NCBI GenBank assembly: GCA_002300355.1
Contig: NSGV01000001.1
Coordinates: 1,302,001 to 1,366,000, forward strand
DNA from: Streptomyces sp. TLI_235
Lineage (GTDB): Bacteria > Actinomycetota > Actinomycetes > Streptomycetales > Streptomycetaceae
DNA length: 64,000 nucleotides
Direction: 5' to 3'
In this document: piece by piece, positions 29,144 to 38,951 of the stretch
Layout of the letters: every line of letters begins with the position of its first letter
Numbering within the stretch: the first letter of the stretch is position 1
The notes under the pieces: generated by a model
What the model was told of the DNA's origin: nothing
The model's database searches: none
Seen by the model: only the letters and a program-made list of their open reading frames with translations
Made by a program: the position numbers and the translations under genes

Positions 29144-30757
29144 TCATAGACGAGCGTCCAGGAACTCCCACCACACCGCGGTGTCGGACGGCACTCCGCC
29201 GTCCGTGAGCGGGCCGCTGGCGAGCACCGGACGCGCCGCCCCGGGCAGCGGCACCGGCTGCTCGCCGAGGTTCACCAGGCAGCCGAAGCCGTCCGCCCGC
29301 CGGAAGGCCAGCACCTCGGGGGCGGACGGCAGCCAGTCGAAGCCGCCGCCGATCCGCTCCCGGCGGATCCCCAGGGCGGCCCGGTAGAGCTCCAGCATCG
29401 AGTCCGGGTCCCCGGTCTGCGCCGCCACGGTGAGCGGGCCCCAGCCGGCCGGCTGCGGCAGCCAGGGCTCGGCGCCGTCGGACGCGAAGCCGTACGGCGG
29501 GAGGGTGCCGGACCACGGGATCGGGACGCGGCAGCCGTCGCGGCCCGGGTCGGTGCCGCCGGAGCGGACGTGCATCGGGTCCTGCAGGCTGGCGAGCGGC
29601 AGGTCCTCCACCTCGGGCAGGCCGAGCTCCTCGCCCTGATAGAGGTAGAGCGAGCCGGGCAGGGCCAGTGAGAGCAGGGCGGCGGCACGGGCCCTGCGCA
29701 GGCCGAGGTCCAGGTCGGTCGGGGTGCCGAAGCGCTTGGCGGCGAACCGGAAGCGGGTGTCCTCGCGGCCGTACCGGGTGACCGTGCGGGTCACGTCGTG
29801 GTTGGCGAGCACCCAGGTGGCCGGGGCCCCGACCGGGGCGTGCGCGGCGAGCGTGCCGTCGATCGAGGCGCGCAGTTCGGCGGCCTCCCACGGGCGGGCC
29901 AGGAAGTCGAAGTTGAAGGCGGTGTGCAGCTCGTCCGGGCGCAGGTAGCGGGCGAACCGCTCGGTGTCCGGCACCCAGATCTCGCCGATCAGCACGCGCG
30001 GCTCCTCGTAGGAGTCCGCGATCGCCCGCCAGGCGCGGTAGATCTCGTGCAGGTCGTCGCGGTCGACGAACGGGTGGGTGTCGACGCCGAGTTCGAAGTC
30101 GGGCAGGCCGGGCTCCTTGGTCAGCAGGCCGGCCGAGTCGATCCGCACGCCGGCCGCGCCGCGGTCGAACCAGAAGCGCAGGATCTCCTCGTGCTCCCGG
30201 CGCACCAGCGGGTGCGCCCAGTTGAGGTCGGGCTGCTCGGTGGCGAACAGGTGAAGGTACCACTGCCCGTCCTCGATCCGCGTCCACGGGCAGCCGCCGA
30301 ACTCCGACTTCCAGTCGTTGGGCGGCAGTTCGCCGTGCTCGCCGCGGCCCTCGGTGAAGTGGAAGAGCTCCCGCTCGGGGCTGCCGATGCCGGCCGCGAG
30401 CGCCGCACGGAACCACGGGTGCCGGTCGGACACGTGGTTGGGCACGATGTCGACGATGGTGCGGATGCCGAGGTCGCGGGCCTCCGCGATGAGCTTCTCG
30501 GCCTCCTCCAGGGAGCCGAACACCGGGTCGATGGCCCGGTAGTCGGCGACGTCGTAGCCGCCGTCCTTCAGCGGGGAGGGGTACCAGGGGTTGAACCAGA
30601 CGGCGTCGAAGCCGAGTTCGGCGAGGTACGGGAGCCGGGCGCGGATGCCCGCCAGGTCACCGGTGCCGTCGCCGTTGCCGTCGGCGAAGCTGCGCGGGTA
30701 GACCTGGTAGATCGCCGCGTCACGCCACCAGTCCCGGCGGTCGGGCTGCTGTACCAC
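29144..30757 (-). CDS. GH13 alpha-glucosidase (oligo-1,6-glucosidase/trehalase-like)
   Basis: A 537-residue cytoplasmic alpha-glucosidase of family GH13. All four conserved regions are present: VDIVPNH (I), GVRIDSAG with nucleophile Asp (II, about residue 205), GEIWVPD with acid/base Glu (III) and LANHDVTR (IV). No signal peptide. The start is GTG at 30757 with AAAGGACC upstream; the frame continues into the permease gene and must be trimmed. It is the last gene of the ABC transporter operon, 32 bp after the permease, so it should hydrolyse imported oligosaccharides. GH13_23/30-type specificity (alpha-1,4, alpha-1,6 or alpha-1,3 linkages) cannot be told from sequence alone. Confidence 0.88.
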   Translation of the reverse strand: MVQQPDRRDWWRDAAIYQVYPRSFADGNGDGTGDLAGIRARLPYLAELGFDAVWFNPWYPSPLKDGGYDVADYRAIDPVFGSLEEAEKLIAEARDLGIRTIVDIVPNHVSDRHPWFRAALAAGIGSPERELFHFTEGRGEHGELPPNDWKSEFGGCPWTRIEDGQWYLHLFATEQPDLNWAHPLVRREHEEILRFWFDRGAAGVRIDSAGLLTKEPGLPDFELGVDTHPFVDRDDLHEIYRAWRAIADSYEEPRVLIGEIWVPDTERFARYLRPDELHTAFNFDFLARPWEAAELRASIDGTLAAHAPVGAPATWVLANHDVTRTVTRYGREDTRFRFAAKRFGTPTDLDLGLRRARAAALLSLALPGSLYLYQGEELGLPEVEDLPLASLQDPMHVRSGGTDPGRDGCRVPIPWSGTLPPYGFASDGAEPWLPQPAGWGPLTVAAQTGDPDSMLELYRAALGIRRERIGGGFDWLPSAPEVLAFRRADGFGCLVNLGEQPVPLPGAARPVLASGPLTDGGVPSDTAVWWEFLDARL

Positions 30758-30789
30758 GGTGGTTGGTCCTTTCGAGAAATGACGGGCCG

Positions 30790-31674
30790 TCAGCCCTTGA
30801 GCCCGCCCGAGGTCAGGCCGGCCATGATGTTGCGCTGGAAGATCAGGAAGAACACGATCGTCGGCACCGAGGCGATGGCCAGGGCGGCGATCACCACGTT
30901 CTGCGGCACGCCGATGGAGAGCGAGTTGATGCCGATGTTGAGTGGCTGGTTCTTCGGGTCCGGCTGCACCAGCAGCGGCCACAGGAAGTCCTTCCAGACG
31001 TTCACCACGGCGAAGATGGAGACGACGCCGAGAATCGGCCGGGACGTCGGCAGCACGATCGACCAGAGCGCCCGCAGCGGGGTCGCCCCGTCGATGGCGG
31101 CGGCGGCCAGCAGTTCCTCCGGCACCGAGTCGAAGAAGCGCTTCAGCAGGAAGATGTTGAAGGCGTTGGCGACGGTGGGCAGCCAGATCGCCCACGGGGT
31201 GTTGACCAGGTTGAGGTGCAGCAGCGGCAGGTCCAGCACCGTGAGGTACTGCGGGACGATCAGCACGGTGGACGGGATCATCAGCGTCGCCAGCATCATG
31301 CCCAGGATCACGTTGCCGAGGATCGGCCGCAGCTTGGAGAGCGCGTAGGCCGCGGCCACGTCGAAGACCAGCTGGAAGGCGAGCGCGCCGAAGGCGTAGT
31401 ACAGCGTGTTGAACAGCAGCCGGCCCATGTTGAGCTTGGACCATGCCTCGGTGTACGTGTCGGTGTGGATCTGCTGCGGGAAGAACGTCGGCGGGTTCTG
31501 GATGACCTCCTGGGTGGACTTCAGACCGCCGGTCACCAGCCAGTACAGCGGGCCGAGGAAGACCAGGGTGAAGCCGGTCACCACCAGGACGAGGACGGTC
31601 CGGTAGACCGCCTTGCCGAGCGGGCGGTTCAGCTGCGTCTCGGAGATCAGGGTACGGGTCGAGGTGTCTGCCAT
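30790..31674 (-). CDS. Sugar ABC transporter permease (MalG type)
   Basis: A 294-residue inner-membrane permease of the carbohydrate uptake CUT1 family. Six transmembrane helices are visible, and the ATPase-coupling EAA loop is EELLAAAAIDGATPLRALW (about residues 195-213). The C-terminus ends NIMAGLTSGGLKG, typical of MalG homologues. ATG at 31674, only 15 bp after the stop of the first permease. No ATPase gene is in the operon; in Streptomyces the shared ATPase MsiK usually serves such transporters. Confidence 0.9.
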   Translation of the reverse strand: MADTSTRTLISETQLNRPLGKAVYRTVLVLVVTGFTLVFLGPLYWLVTGGLKSTQEVIQNPPTFFPQQIHTDTYTEAWSKLNMGRLLFNTLYYAFGALAFQLVFDVAAAYALSKLRPILGNVILGMMLATLMIPSTVLIVPQYLTVLDLPLLHLNLVNTPWAIWLPTVANAFNIFLLKRFFDSVPEELLAAAAIDGATPLRALWSIVLPTSRPILGVVSIFAVVNVWKDFLWPLLVQPDPKNQPLNIGINSLSIGVPQNVVIAALAIASVPTIVFFLIFQRNIMAGLTSGGLKG

Positions 31675-31689
31675 GGCGGGGCTCCCGTC

Positions 31690-32634
31690 CTAGTCATTGG
31701 TGCGGCTCAGGCGCACGTAGAGCGCGGAGAAGCCGGCGAGTACGAGCAGCATGACCAGGCCGAGCGCCGAGGCGCTGCCGTAGTTGTTGAAGCTGAAGGC
31801 GTATTGGTAGATGAGGTTGACGACGGTCAGCGTCGAGTTCTGCGGGCCGTTGCCGCCGGTCAGCAGGTAGGGCTCGACGAACACCTGCATGGTGGCGACG
31901 ATCTGCAGCAGCAGGAGCAGCGAGAGGATCAGCCGGGTCTGCGGGATGGTGACGTGCCAGATCCGGCGCAGCAGGCCGGCACCGTCGAGTTCGGCCGCCT
32001 CGTACAGCTCGCCCGGGATGCCCTGCAGGGCGGCCAGGTAGATCAGGGTGGCGCCGCCCATGTTCATCCAGGTCGCCGCGATGACCACGGAGAGCATGGA
32101 CGTGGTGGGCGAGTTGAGCCAGGCCGAGGTCGGCAGGTGGAGCGACTTGAGGATCGCGTTGAACAGGCCGTAGCCCGGGTCGTAGAAGTACTTGAAGAGC
32201 AGCACCGAGGCGACCGGCGGGAGCATCACCGGCAGGTAGACCAGGACGCGGAGGTAGGCCCTGGCGTGCCGCAGCTCGTTGAGCAGCACCGCGACCACGA
32301 AGGGCACCGCGAAGCCGAGCACCAGCGCGAGCACGGTGAACAGCACGGTGTTGCGCCAGGCGTGCCAGAAGTCCGGGTCCGCGAAGATGCGGTCCAGGTT
32401 CTCCGTGCCGACCCAGGTCGTCCTGCCACGCTTGGTCTTCTGGAAGCTCATGATCACTTCGCGGACCATCGGGTACCACGAGAAGTACGCGAAGCAGAGC
32501 AGGGCACCGAGCAGGAAGCCATGGCCGGTGAGGTGCCTGCGGAGGCGCTGACGGAGGGCGGCGCGGCCCTGCGGGGGGTTGGCCTGCGCCGGCGGCTCGG
32601 TCTTCCGGCGGGCGGAGACGCTGATCGCTGCCAT
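31690..32634 (-). CDS. Sugar ABC transporter permease (MalF type)
   Basis: A 314-residue permease with a cytosolic N-terminal tail rich in Arg and six transmembrane helices. The EAA loop is GELYEAAELDGAGLLRRIW (about residues 210-228). It forms a heterodimer with the next permease. ATG at 32634. It is 79 bp downstream of the binding-protein gene, and the gap carries a hairpin at 32679-32706 that probably reduces permease expression relative to the binding protein. Confidence 0.9.
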   Translation of the reverse strand: MAAISVSARRKTEPPAQANPPQGRAALRQRLRRHLTGHGFLLGALLCFAYFSWYPMVREVIMSFQKTKRGRTTWVGTENLDRIFADPDFWHAWRNTVLFTVLALVLGFAVPFVVAVLLNELRHARAYLRVLVYLPVMLPPVASVLLFKYFYDPGYGLFNAILKSLHLPTSAWLNSPTTSMLSVVIAATWMNMGGATLIYLAALQGIPGELYEAAELDGAGLLRRIWHVTIPQTRLILSLLLLLQIVATMQVFVEPYLLTGGNGPQNSTLTVVNLIYQYAFSFNNYGSASALGLVMLLVLAGFSALYVRLSRTND

Positions 32635-32678
32635 GGGGGTTACTCCCGGTCGGTCGGAGGGTGTGGCTCGGGCGTGCG

Positions 32679-32706
32679 TGGGGGCCGGCCCGCCGGCCGA
32701 CCCCCA
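32679..32706 (-). terminator. Intra-operon attenuator hairpin between binding protein and permeases
   Basis: Stem TGGGGG-c-CGGCC / GGCCG-a-CCCCCA with loop CGCC, eight bases past the binding-protein stop codon. Confidence 0.6.
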
Positions 32707-32713
32707 CCGGCCG

Positions 32714-34111
32714 TCACTGGAGGTTGGCCAGCACCTGGTTGACCTGGCTCTCGGCGTCCGAGAGCAGCTTGTCGACGTTGGCGTTCTTGTCGGTCAGGAC
32801 GGCGGAGACGGCGCCGTCGAGGACCTTGTAGATCTGCTGGGCGTTGGCCGGCTCGGTCTTGCCGGGCACCGCGGTGGCCAGGTACGGCGCGTAGTTCTGC
32901 ACCGGGACGGTGGCGCTGGCGGCCTTGGCCTTGTTGTCGGCGTCCAGGGTGGCGCCGCCGAACAGGAAGGGCTGCGGCAGGCCGACCGGCAGGCCGTCGG
33001 CCTTGGTGCGGGCGTAGTCGAACTGGCCCTTGCCCATGGACAGCCACTTGAAGTTGACCCAGGCGATGCCGGCCTTGATCTGGTCCGGGGTGGAGCCCTT
33101 CTTGAACATGTAGTCGGCACCGCCGAGCAGGGCACCCTTGCCGCCGGGCATCGGGCCCATGCCGTAGTCCTCGTAGGTGCCCTTGAGGGTCTGCACCATG
33201 TAGGTGATGTCGTCCGGCGCGCCGACGTACATGCCCAGCTTGTCGGTCGACATCTGGGTCATCAGGTCGGGCCACTTGAGGCTCTGGGTGGCGCCCATGG
33301 TGTTGTCGGTCCACCGCATGTCGTACAGGTTCTGCAGGACCTGCTTGCCCTCGGGCGTGTTGAAGGCGGCCTTCTTGCCGTCCACGGTGGTCATCGAGCC
33401 GCCGAGGCCGTAGAGCTCGGCGGTGAAGTGCCAGCCGCCCTGGTTGGTGGCGCTGTAGTCGCCGTAGCCGTTGACGCCGTTGCCGAGCGCCGCGATCTTC
33501 TTGGCGGCCTCCCGGACCTCGGCCCAGGTCGTCGGCGGCTTCTCGGGGTCGAGGCCGGCCTGCTTGAAGAGCTTGCGGTTGTACAGCAGGCCCATCTTGT
33601 AGTTGGTGGTGGGCAGGCCGTAGAGCTTGCCCTCCGAGGTCAGGGTCTTCATGACCGACGGGTCGATGTCCCCCAGCGCGGGCACCGTCCGCGCGTTGAC
33701 GTACTGCGAGATGTCCTCGGCCTGGTCGGCGTCGAGCACCTGGTCCAGGTCGGTGAAGTACGTGTAGAAGACGTCCGGCTGGGTCTTGCCCTTGAGCTGC
33801 GCGGTGAACGAGGCCGGCTCCTCGCAGGGGGAGGCGTCCTTCGCGTTGATGGTGACGTTCGGGTAGAGCTTGTTGAACGCCGCGACGTCCTCGGACCACT
33901 GCTTGCGCTCGGCCGGCTTGGTGGTCGGCGGCTGGCAGTCGATGCTGATGGTGACCTTGGTGTTCGGGTCGAGGGTGGCGCCGGCCGCGGGCTTGCCGGA
34001 GTCCCCGGAGTTGCCGGTGTCGGAGCCGGAGGAGCAGGCGGCCGCGGTGAGGGCGAGGCCCGCGGCGGCGGCGAGCGCGACGGTTCTGCGGAGGAGCCGG
34101 TCTCTGGTCAT
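32714..34111 (-). CDS. Sugar ABC transporter substrate-binding lipoprotein
   Basis: A 465-residue family 1 solute-binding protein (CUT1). Signal peptide with lipobox TAAAC (Cys about residue 26), a Gly/Ser spacer, then the two-lobed periplasmic-binding fold including WAEVREAAKKIAALGNGVNG and aromatic-rich ligand-cleft segments. ATG at 34111 with AAAGGG upstream; upstream frame rejected. First gene of the binding protein-permease-permease-alpha-glucosidase operon. The nearby alpha-1,3-glucanase gene suggests oligosaccharides of alpha-1,3-glucan (nigero-oligosaccharides) as ligand; that is inference. Confidence 0.9.
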   Translation of the reverse strand: MTRDRLLRRTVALAAAAGLALTAAACSSGSDTGNSGDSGKPAAGATLDPNTKVTISIDCQPPTTKPAERKQWSEDVAAFNKLYPNVTINAKDASPCEEPASFTAQLKGKTQPDVFYTYFTDLDQVLDADQAEDISQYVNARTVPALGDIDPSVMKTLTSEGKLYGLPTTNYKMGLLYNRKLFKQAGLDPEKPPTTWAEVREAAKKIAALGNGVNGYGDYSATNQGGWHFTAELYGLGGSMTTVDGKKAAFNTPEGKQVLQNLYDMRWTDNTMGATQSLKWPDLMTQMSTDKLGMYVGAPDDITYMVQTLKGTYEDYGMGPMPGGKGALLGGADYMFKKGSTPDQIKAGIAWVNFKWLSMGKGQFDYARTKADGLPVGLPQPFLFGGATLDADNKAKAASATVPVQNYAPYLATAVPGKTEPANAQQIYKVLDGAVSAVLTDKNANVDKLLSDAESQVNQVLANLQ

Positions 34112-34510
34112 GCGGATTGACCCTTTCAAGCACGTGCGGGCTGCGCCTGGGCGCGGGGGTGCCCGTGGATTTCCGGTGGGGGGCCGGCCCCGGAAGAGGT
34201 CCGGGAGCCGGGGAAGCGTGCGAGGCCGAGGCTCGGTCGCTGCGTCTGGCAGCAGCGCCGGCTGGTGTCGACCACTTAACCAGCCGCGACAGATACCCAC
34301 AAGATGTCGACGAGTTTTCGCAAAAATGCGACTCAATGCTTGCAGGTTCACGCGCCGGCACTGACACCCGCTCCCCCGCCCTGGCCTGCTCACCACCCTC
34401 CGCAAGGCCGCCGAGTGGGCCGTGGAGGCGCGCACCGCCCCTGGTGGCGCCCGGTTGTGCAGCGGGGCGCCGACACGCGCCGCAGGGCCCGCAAGCGGCC
34501 CCGGGAACGC
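34112..34510. promoter_or_regulatory. Promoter/operator region of the sugar transport operon
   Basis: A gap of about 400 bp without a recognised gene. It contains the inverted repeat TCGCA-AAAA-TGCGA at 34318-34331, the heptamer CTTGCAG at 34339-34345 (a sequence associated with MalR/Reg1 sites in Streptomyces amylase promoters), and GAGTTTTCGC at 34312-34321, which resembles a sequence upstream of the GH71/99-like gene. These are candidate sites for the LacI-family regulator. The part from about 34370 to 34500 shows nothing I recognise. Confidence 0.45.
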
Positions 34511-34548
34511 CGAAGCAGGGCGGGCCGAAGGGCGCCCGCCCCGCTTCG
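34511..34548 (-). terminator. Terminator of the GH87 glucanase gene
   Basis: Fifteen-pair stem (CGAAGC-a-GGGCGGGC against GCCCGCCC-c-GCTTCG) with one mismatch, 12 bases past the stop codon at 34561. Confidence 0.75.
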
Positions 34549-34560
34549 TTTGCGCAGTCG

Positions 34561-37500
34561 TTACGGGTTGGCAGTGATCTTGAACGTGGACGTGGTGTTC
34601 TGGATGTCCTTGAAGTTGCCGCTCATGGTGAGGTTGTTGAAGACCGCCTCACCCACCGCCGGGCCCTGGCCCGCCTCCGGCATCTCGTTTGCCCAGATGC
34701 CGTAGCCGGACTTGGCGTCGAAGGCGTCGCCGCTCCTCTTGGCGCCGGTGATCGAGATGTTGGTGAAGACGGTGTCCTTCACCGGGTTCTCCGGCTGGCT
34801 TCCGGTGTACTTGGTCTGGAACATGATGCCGCTGTAGGTCGGGTCGGCGATGTCGACGTCGCTCACGCGGATGCCCTGGAAGACCTTGGAGGCCGAGAAG
34901 ACCCAGATCGCCGGGAAGACCTGCTGGCCCCAGAAGTGGCCGCCGGACCGGACGATCGTCATGTTCTGCAGGTTCGTCGTGGGCGAGGCGCCGAAGCCGT
35001 TCATCGGGTAGCCGAAGTCCAGCGACGAGATGGTGACACCGGAGTAGCAGAGGGTGTCCGCGATGTAGATGTTGCGGAAGGTGTTGGCGTAGCCGCCGTA
35101 CACCGCGATGCCCGCCGCGCGCCAGGTCAGGATGGTGGTGAGGTTCTCGAAGACGTTGTTCTTCTCGTCGGCGCCGCCGGCGTCGATGGCGGAGAACAGC
35201 GCGAAGGAGTCGTCACCGGTGGCCCGCGCCTCGTTGTTCGAGATGAGGTTGTCGGTGGAGCCGTTGGTCATGTTGATGCCGTCGGCGAAGGTGTCGCGGA
35301 TCCGCGAGTTGGTGATCCGCATGCCGTCGGTGTTGGCACCCCAGTACATGCAGACCATGTGCTCGGTCCAGATGTTGTCGATCGTGATGTTCGCGACGTT
35401 GGAGAAGTCGAAGACCTTGCCGGGGCCGTCGATCCGCGAGGTGTAGTTGCCGAAGTAGGCGAAGCCCGAGAAGGTCGAGCCGTTCGCGGTGGCCTCGGCG
35501 CGGAAACCGACGTCGGTGTTGCTCTGGGCCGACGGCGCGTAGAACCGGGTGTACCAGGGGCCGGCACCGACCACCTTCACGGCCTTGCCGTAGACCTGGA
35601 ACTTGTTCGCGGTCTCGTAGTTGCCCGCGGGCAGGTAGAGGCCGACGTAGGTGCCGGTGGTGTCCATCCGGACCTTGTCCAGGGCGTTCTGCACGTCCTG
35701 GTGGGTGAAGCCGGCCGGGACGACGTACTTCGCCGGGTCCGGGTTGGCGATCTGGGTGGCCTGCTCCAGGCTCACGAAGTCGATCGCGTACTGGCTGGTG
35801 TTGGCGGTGTCCTTCTGCAGCTTGATCGTGTGGCCGGCCGGCACGGTGGTGCCGAGCAGCAGGTTGGCCTCGTCGTAGACGTGCCGCTGGCCGCCGGAGC
35901 CGGGCGAGTTGCCGGGCGCCGTCTCGCTGCCGTACAGCCAGGCGTACTTGGAGGTCAGGTCGATCGCCTTGAGGAAGGTGCCGTCGACGTAGACGTTCAG
36001 GGTGGCGTTGGTGCCGTCGCCGCTCGCGCTGTCCGGGATGGAGAACCGGGTGACCAGCGTGTTGGTGGCCGCCTTGGTGGTGAACTCCACCGAGGAGCCG
36101 GTCGAGCTGAGCGTCACGGCCTTGCGGCCGGAGGCCTCGCCGGCCAGGTCGCCGATGGTGCGGTTCGGGCCGACCACGGTCGCCCCGCCGGCGAGCACGC
36201 CGTCCTCGGCCTCGTAGGTGTCGAACGGCATGTTGGCACCGCGGCCGATGTACAGGCCCTGGCTGCCGGTGTTGTTGGCCTGCTTGACCGGCAGCTCGTT
36301 GGCGTCGGCGGCGATGACCGTCCGCACCGTGTACTTGCCGTTGACGGCCGTCCAACTGCCCAGCGAGACCGGGGAGGTGGTGGCGCCGGGGGCGATCGCG
36401 CCGCTGTGGGAGCCGGTCAGCGTCTTGACCGTGTTGCCCTGGGCGTCGAGCACGGTCAGGGTGACGCCGTGCGCGCCGGAGGCGGCGGCCGAGGTGCCCT
36501 GGTTCTTGATCGCCACCGAGAAGTCGACCGTGTTGCCGGCGGCCGGGTTGGACGGCGACCAGGAGACCGGGGAGGCGATCAGGTCGGAGCCGGCGACCTG
36601 GTTGACGACCAGGTTGTCCGCGGCCGTCCAGGTGTTGTTGGTCTCGTCCTGCTCGATGACGGCGTTGGCCTCGTCGACCTTGGCGGAGAGCTGGTAGCTG
36701 CCCGCGTTCTGCGCCGGGACGCTCACGCTGACGGTGCTGGAGGCGCCCGCGGCGAGCGCGCCGACCTGGGCGGTGCCGACCTTGGTGGAGCCCAGGTACA
36801 GGTTGACCGAGGTGGCCGCGGCGGCCGCGCTGCCCTGGTTCTTCACCGTGGTGGCGAAGGTCAGGGCGTCGGTCTCCACCGGGTTGGCCGGGGCGACGGT
36901 GGTGCCGGTGACGGTCAGGTCCGGGTTGGGGGCCGGCACACCGACCACCTGGAACTCGGCGACCTGGCCCGCGCTGGAGCCGGTGTTGCCGGTGATCTTC
37001 AGCTGGACGTCGGCGACCCGCGCGGTGACGGGGATGGTCACCGTGTTGCCCGAGGCCGGGTCGAAGCCGTACGGCTTGGCGGCGACCAGGGTGGTGAAGG
37101 TGGAGCTGCTCTGCTCGCGGCCCAGCACCTCGACGGTCTGGGTGCGGGCGCCCCAGACGGCGGCCGGGTTGAGCTTGAGCACCACCTGCTGGGTGTCGGC
37201 GTTCGAACCCAGCGCCACGGTGAGGGTGTTGGGGTAGCTGCCGCCCGCGCCCTCCCAGTAGCTGGTCACGTCGTTGTCGTTGGCGTTGGCCGCCACGAAG
37301 GTGTAGACGGAGGAGTTGGCCGTGATCGGCTTGCCCGCAGCCAGGTTGGTGCCGTTGCCGCCGGGCTGGCCGGTGCGGATCACCGTGTTGCTGGAGTCGG
37401 ACTGGTTGCCCGCCGCGTCCTTCGCCTTGACGTAGTACGAGACGGTCGCGGTGTCCGGCTGGCTGTCGGTGTAGGTCAGCACCGAGCCGCCGACGCCGGC

Positions 37501-38853
37501 CCGGAGCGAGCCGTTGGCGTAGACGTCGTAGCCGGTGACGCCGACGTTGTCGCCGGCCGCCGTCCAGGTCAGCTTGATCTGGCCGGAGGCGGGCTGGGTG
37601 TAGGCCAGGCCGCCGGGCGCGCTGGGCGCCTGCGTGTCGCCGCTCTGGCCGGTGCGGATGACGGTGTTGCCGGCCGCCGACTGGTTGCCGGCCGCGTCCT
37701 TCGCCTTGACGTAGTAGGAGACGGTCTCGCTGTCCGCCCGGCTGTCGGTGTAGGTCAGCACGTTGCCGGCCACACTGGTCAGCAACTCGCCGTTGGCGTA
37801 GACGTCGTAGCCGGTGACGCCGACGTTGTCGGTGGCCGCGTTCCAGGTCAGCTTGATCTGGCCGGAGGCGGCCTGGGTGTACGCCAGGCCGCCGGGCGCA
37901 CCGGGCGCCTGGGTGTCGCCGGTGCTCGGGCCGTACACCTCGAACTCGGAGAGCTGGGCGGCCGGCCAGGCGCTGTTGGCGGTGAACGAGAGCCGCACGT
38001 ACCGGGCGGTGCTCGTGCCGAGGTTGATCGTCGCGCTGTTCCCCGTGGCCGGGTTGAAGGTGTACGCGGCGGAGGCGACCAGGTCGGTGAAGTTGGTGCC
38101 GTCGGTGGAGCCCTGGACCTTCAGGGTCTCGCTGCGGCTCTCCCAGCCGGACGGCAGGCGCAGCACCACCTTGTTGACGGGCACGGCCGAGCCGAGGTCG
38201 GCCTGGTACCACTGCGGGAAGGCGCTGTTGGCGCTCTCCCAGTAGGTGCCGGTGTTGCCGTCGGCCGCGTTGTTCGCCGAGTACGGAGCGTTGGAGCTGC
38301 TGGCGCTGACCGAGCGGACGAGGTTGCCGGAGGCGCTGGTGGAGCCGTACACCTCCAGCTCGGAGATCTGGGCGGCCGGCCAGCCGCTGTTGGCGGTGAC
38401 GCTGACCCGGACGAAACGGGTCGTGGTGGAGGCGAAGTTGAGCCGGAGGGTGTTGCCGCTGCCCGGGTCAAAGGACTGGGCGGCGGAGCCGAGGATGGTG
38501 GAGAAGTTCGCCCCGTCGGTGGAACCCAGCAGGGTCAGGGTCTCGTCCCGGGTGCCCCAGCTCGCGGGCACCTTCAGCACCACCTGGTCGATGGCGGTGG
38601 GGCTGCCGAGGTCGACCTGGACCCACTGCGGCAGCGCGTTGTTGGTCGACTCCCAGTAGCTGTCCTGGCTGCCGTCGTTGACGTTGCCGACCACCTGGAC
38701 ACCGGTGGAGCTGCTCGCGGTCACGGTCTTGCCGGCCGCGAGGTTCGGACCGCCGGCGGCATGGGCCGGTACGACCGGCCCGATGACCATCAGCAGCAGT
38801 CCGGTCGCGACCGTCGCGGCGATCGGCCGCGGCAGTGTGCGCTTGGATCTCAT
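34561..38853 (-). CDS. Secreted multidomain alpha-1,3-glucanase (GH87, mycodextranase type)
   Basis: A 1,430-residue exported enzyme. Order: signal peptide (1-32), two F5/8-type discoidin domains (about 36-170 and 178-308), two fibronectin III modules (about 310-405 and 410-500), a third discoidin (about 501-640), two CARDB-like Ig modules (about 643-865), a CBM6/35-like module (about 876-1020) and a C-terminal parallel beta-helix catalytic domain (about 1036-1430). The GH87 catalytic aspartates are placed as FADG (Asp1191) and GDDS (Asp1214, Asp1215), the spacing known for bacterial alpha-1,3-glucanases. Substrate: alpha-1,3-glucan or nigeran of fungal walls. ATG at 38853 with AGAGGGAC. It follows the interrupted hydrolase gene on the same strand. 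Confidence 0.87.
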   Translation of the reverse strand: MRSKRTLPRPIAATVATGLLLMVIGPVVPAHAAGGPNLAAGKTVTASSSTGVQVVGNVNDGSQDSYWESTNNALPQWVQVDLGSPTAIDQVVLKVPASWGTRDETLTLLGSTDGANFSTILGSAAQSFDPGSGNTLRLNFASTTTRFVRVSVTANSGWPAAQISELEVYGSTSASGNLVRSVSASSSNAPYSANNAADGNTGTYWESANSAFPQWYQADLGSAVPVNKVVLRLPSGWESRSETLKVQGSTDGTNFTDLVASAAYTFNPATGNSATINLGTSTARYVRLSFTANSAWPAAQLSEFEVYGPSTGDTQAPGAPGGLAYTQAASGQIKLTWNAATDNVGVTGYDVYANGELLTSVAGNVLTYTDSRADSETVSYYVKAKDAAGNQSAAGNTVIRTGQSGDTQAPSAPGGLAYTQPASGQIKLTWTAAGDNVGVTGYDVYANGSLRAGVGGSVLTYTDSQPDTATVSYYVKAKDAAGNQSDSSNTVIRTGQPGGNGTNLAAGKPITANSSVYTFVAANANDNDVTSYWEGAGGSYPNTLTVALGSNADTQQVVLKLNPAAVWGARTQTVEVLGREQSSSTFTTLVAAKPYGFDPASGNTVTIPVTARVADVQLKITGNTGSSAGQVAEFQVVGVPAPNPDLTVTGTTVAPANPVETDALTFATTVKNQGSAAAAATSVNLYLGSTKVGTAQVGALAAGASSTVSVSVPAQNAGSYQLSAKVDEANAVIEQDETNNTWTAADNLVVNQVAGSDLIASPVSWSPSNPAAGNTVDFSVAIKNQGTSAAASGAHGVTLTVLDAQGNTVKTLTGSHSGAIAPGATTSPVSLGSWTAVNGKYTVRTVIAADANELPVKQANNTGSQGLYIGRGANMPFDTYEAEDGVLAGGATVVGPNRTIGDLAGEASGRKAVTLSSTGSSVEFTTKAATNTLVTRFSIPDSASGDGTNATLNVYVDGTFLKAIDLTSKYAWLYGSETAPGNSPGSGGQRHVYDEANLLLGTTVPAGHTIKLQKDTANTSQYAIDFVSLEQATQIANPDPAKYVVPAGFTHQDVQNALDKVRMDTTGTYVGLYLPAGNYETANKFQVYGKAVKVVGAGPWYTRFYAPSAQSNTDVGFRAEATANGSTFSGFAYFGNYTSRIDGPGKVFDFSNVANITIDNIWTEHMVCMYWGANTDGMRITNSRIRDTFADGINMTNGSTDNLISNNEARATGDDSFALFSAIDAGGADEKNNVFENLTTILTWRAAGIAVYGGYANTFRNIYIADTLCYSGVTISSLDFGYPMNGFGASPTTNLQNMTIVRSGGHFWGQQVFPAIWVFSASKVFQGIRVSDVDIADPTYSGIMFQTKYTGSQPENPVKDTVFTNISITGAKRSGDAFDAKSGYGIWANEMPEAGQGPAVGEAVFNNLTMSGNFKDIQNTTSTFKITANP

Positions 38854-38951
38854 GGCGTCCCTCTGTCTCGGATCTCATGGCGGTGCGCGGCGTGGGAGCC
38901 CCGGCTCCGCCGCGCGAGCACCCCTCGGGGTGCGCCGGGGCATGCCCCGGA

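Noticed and set aside
34370..34500. Possible gene remnant (readable as a Leu/Ala/Glu/Arg peptide) between the transporter and GH87 genes
   Set aside because: No start, no stop-to-stop fit with a known family and no homology I can name; most likely chance in GC-rich DNA.
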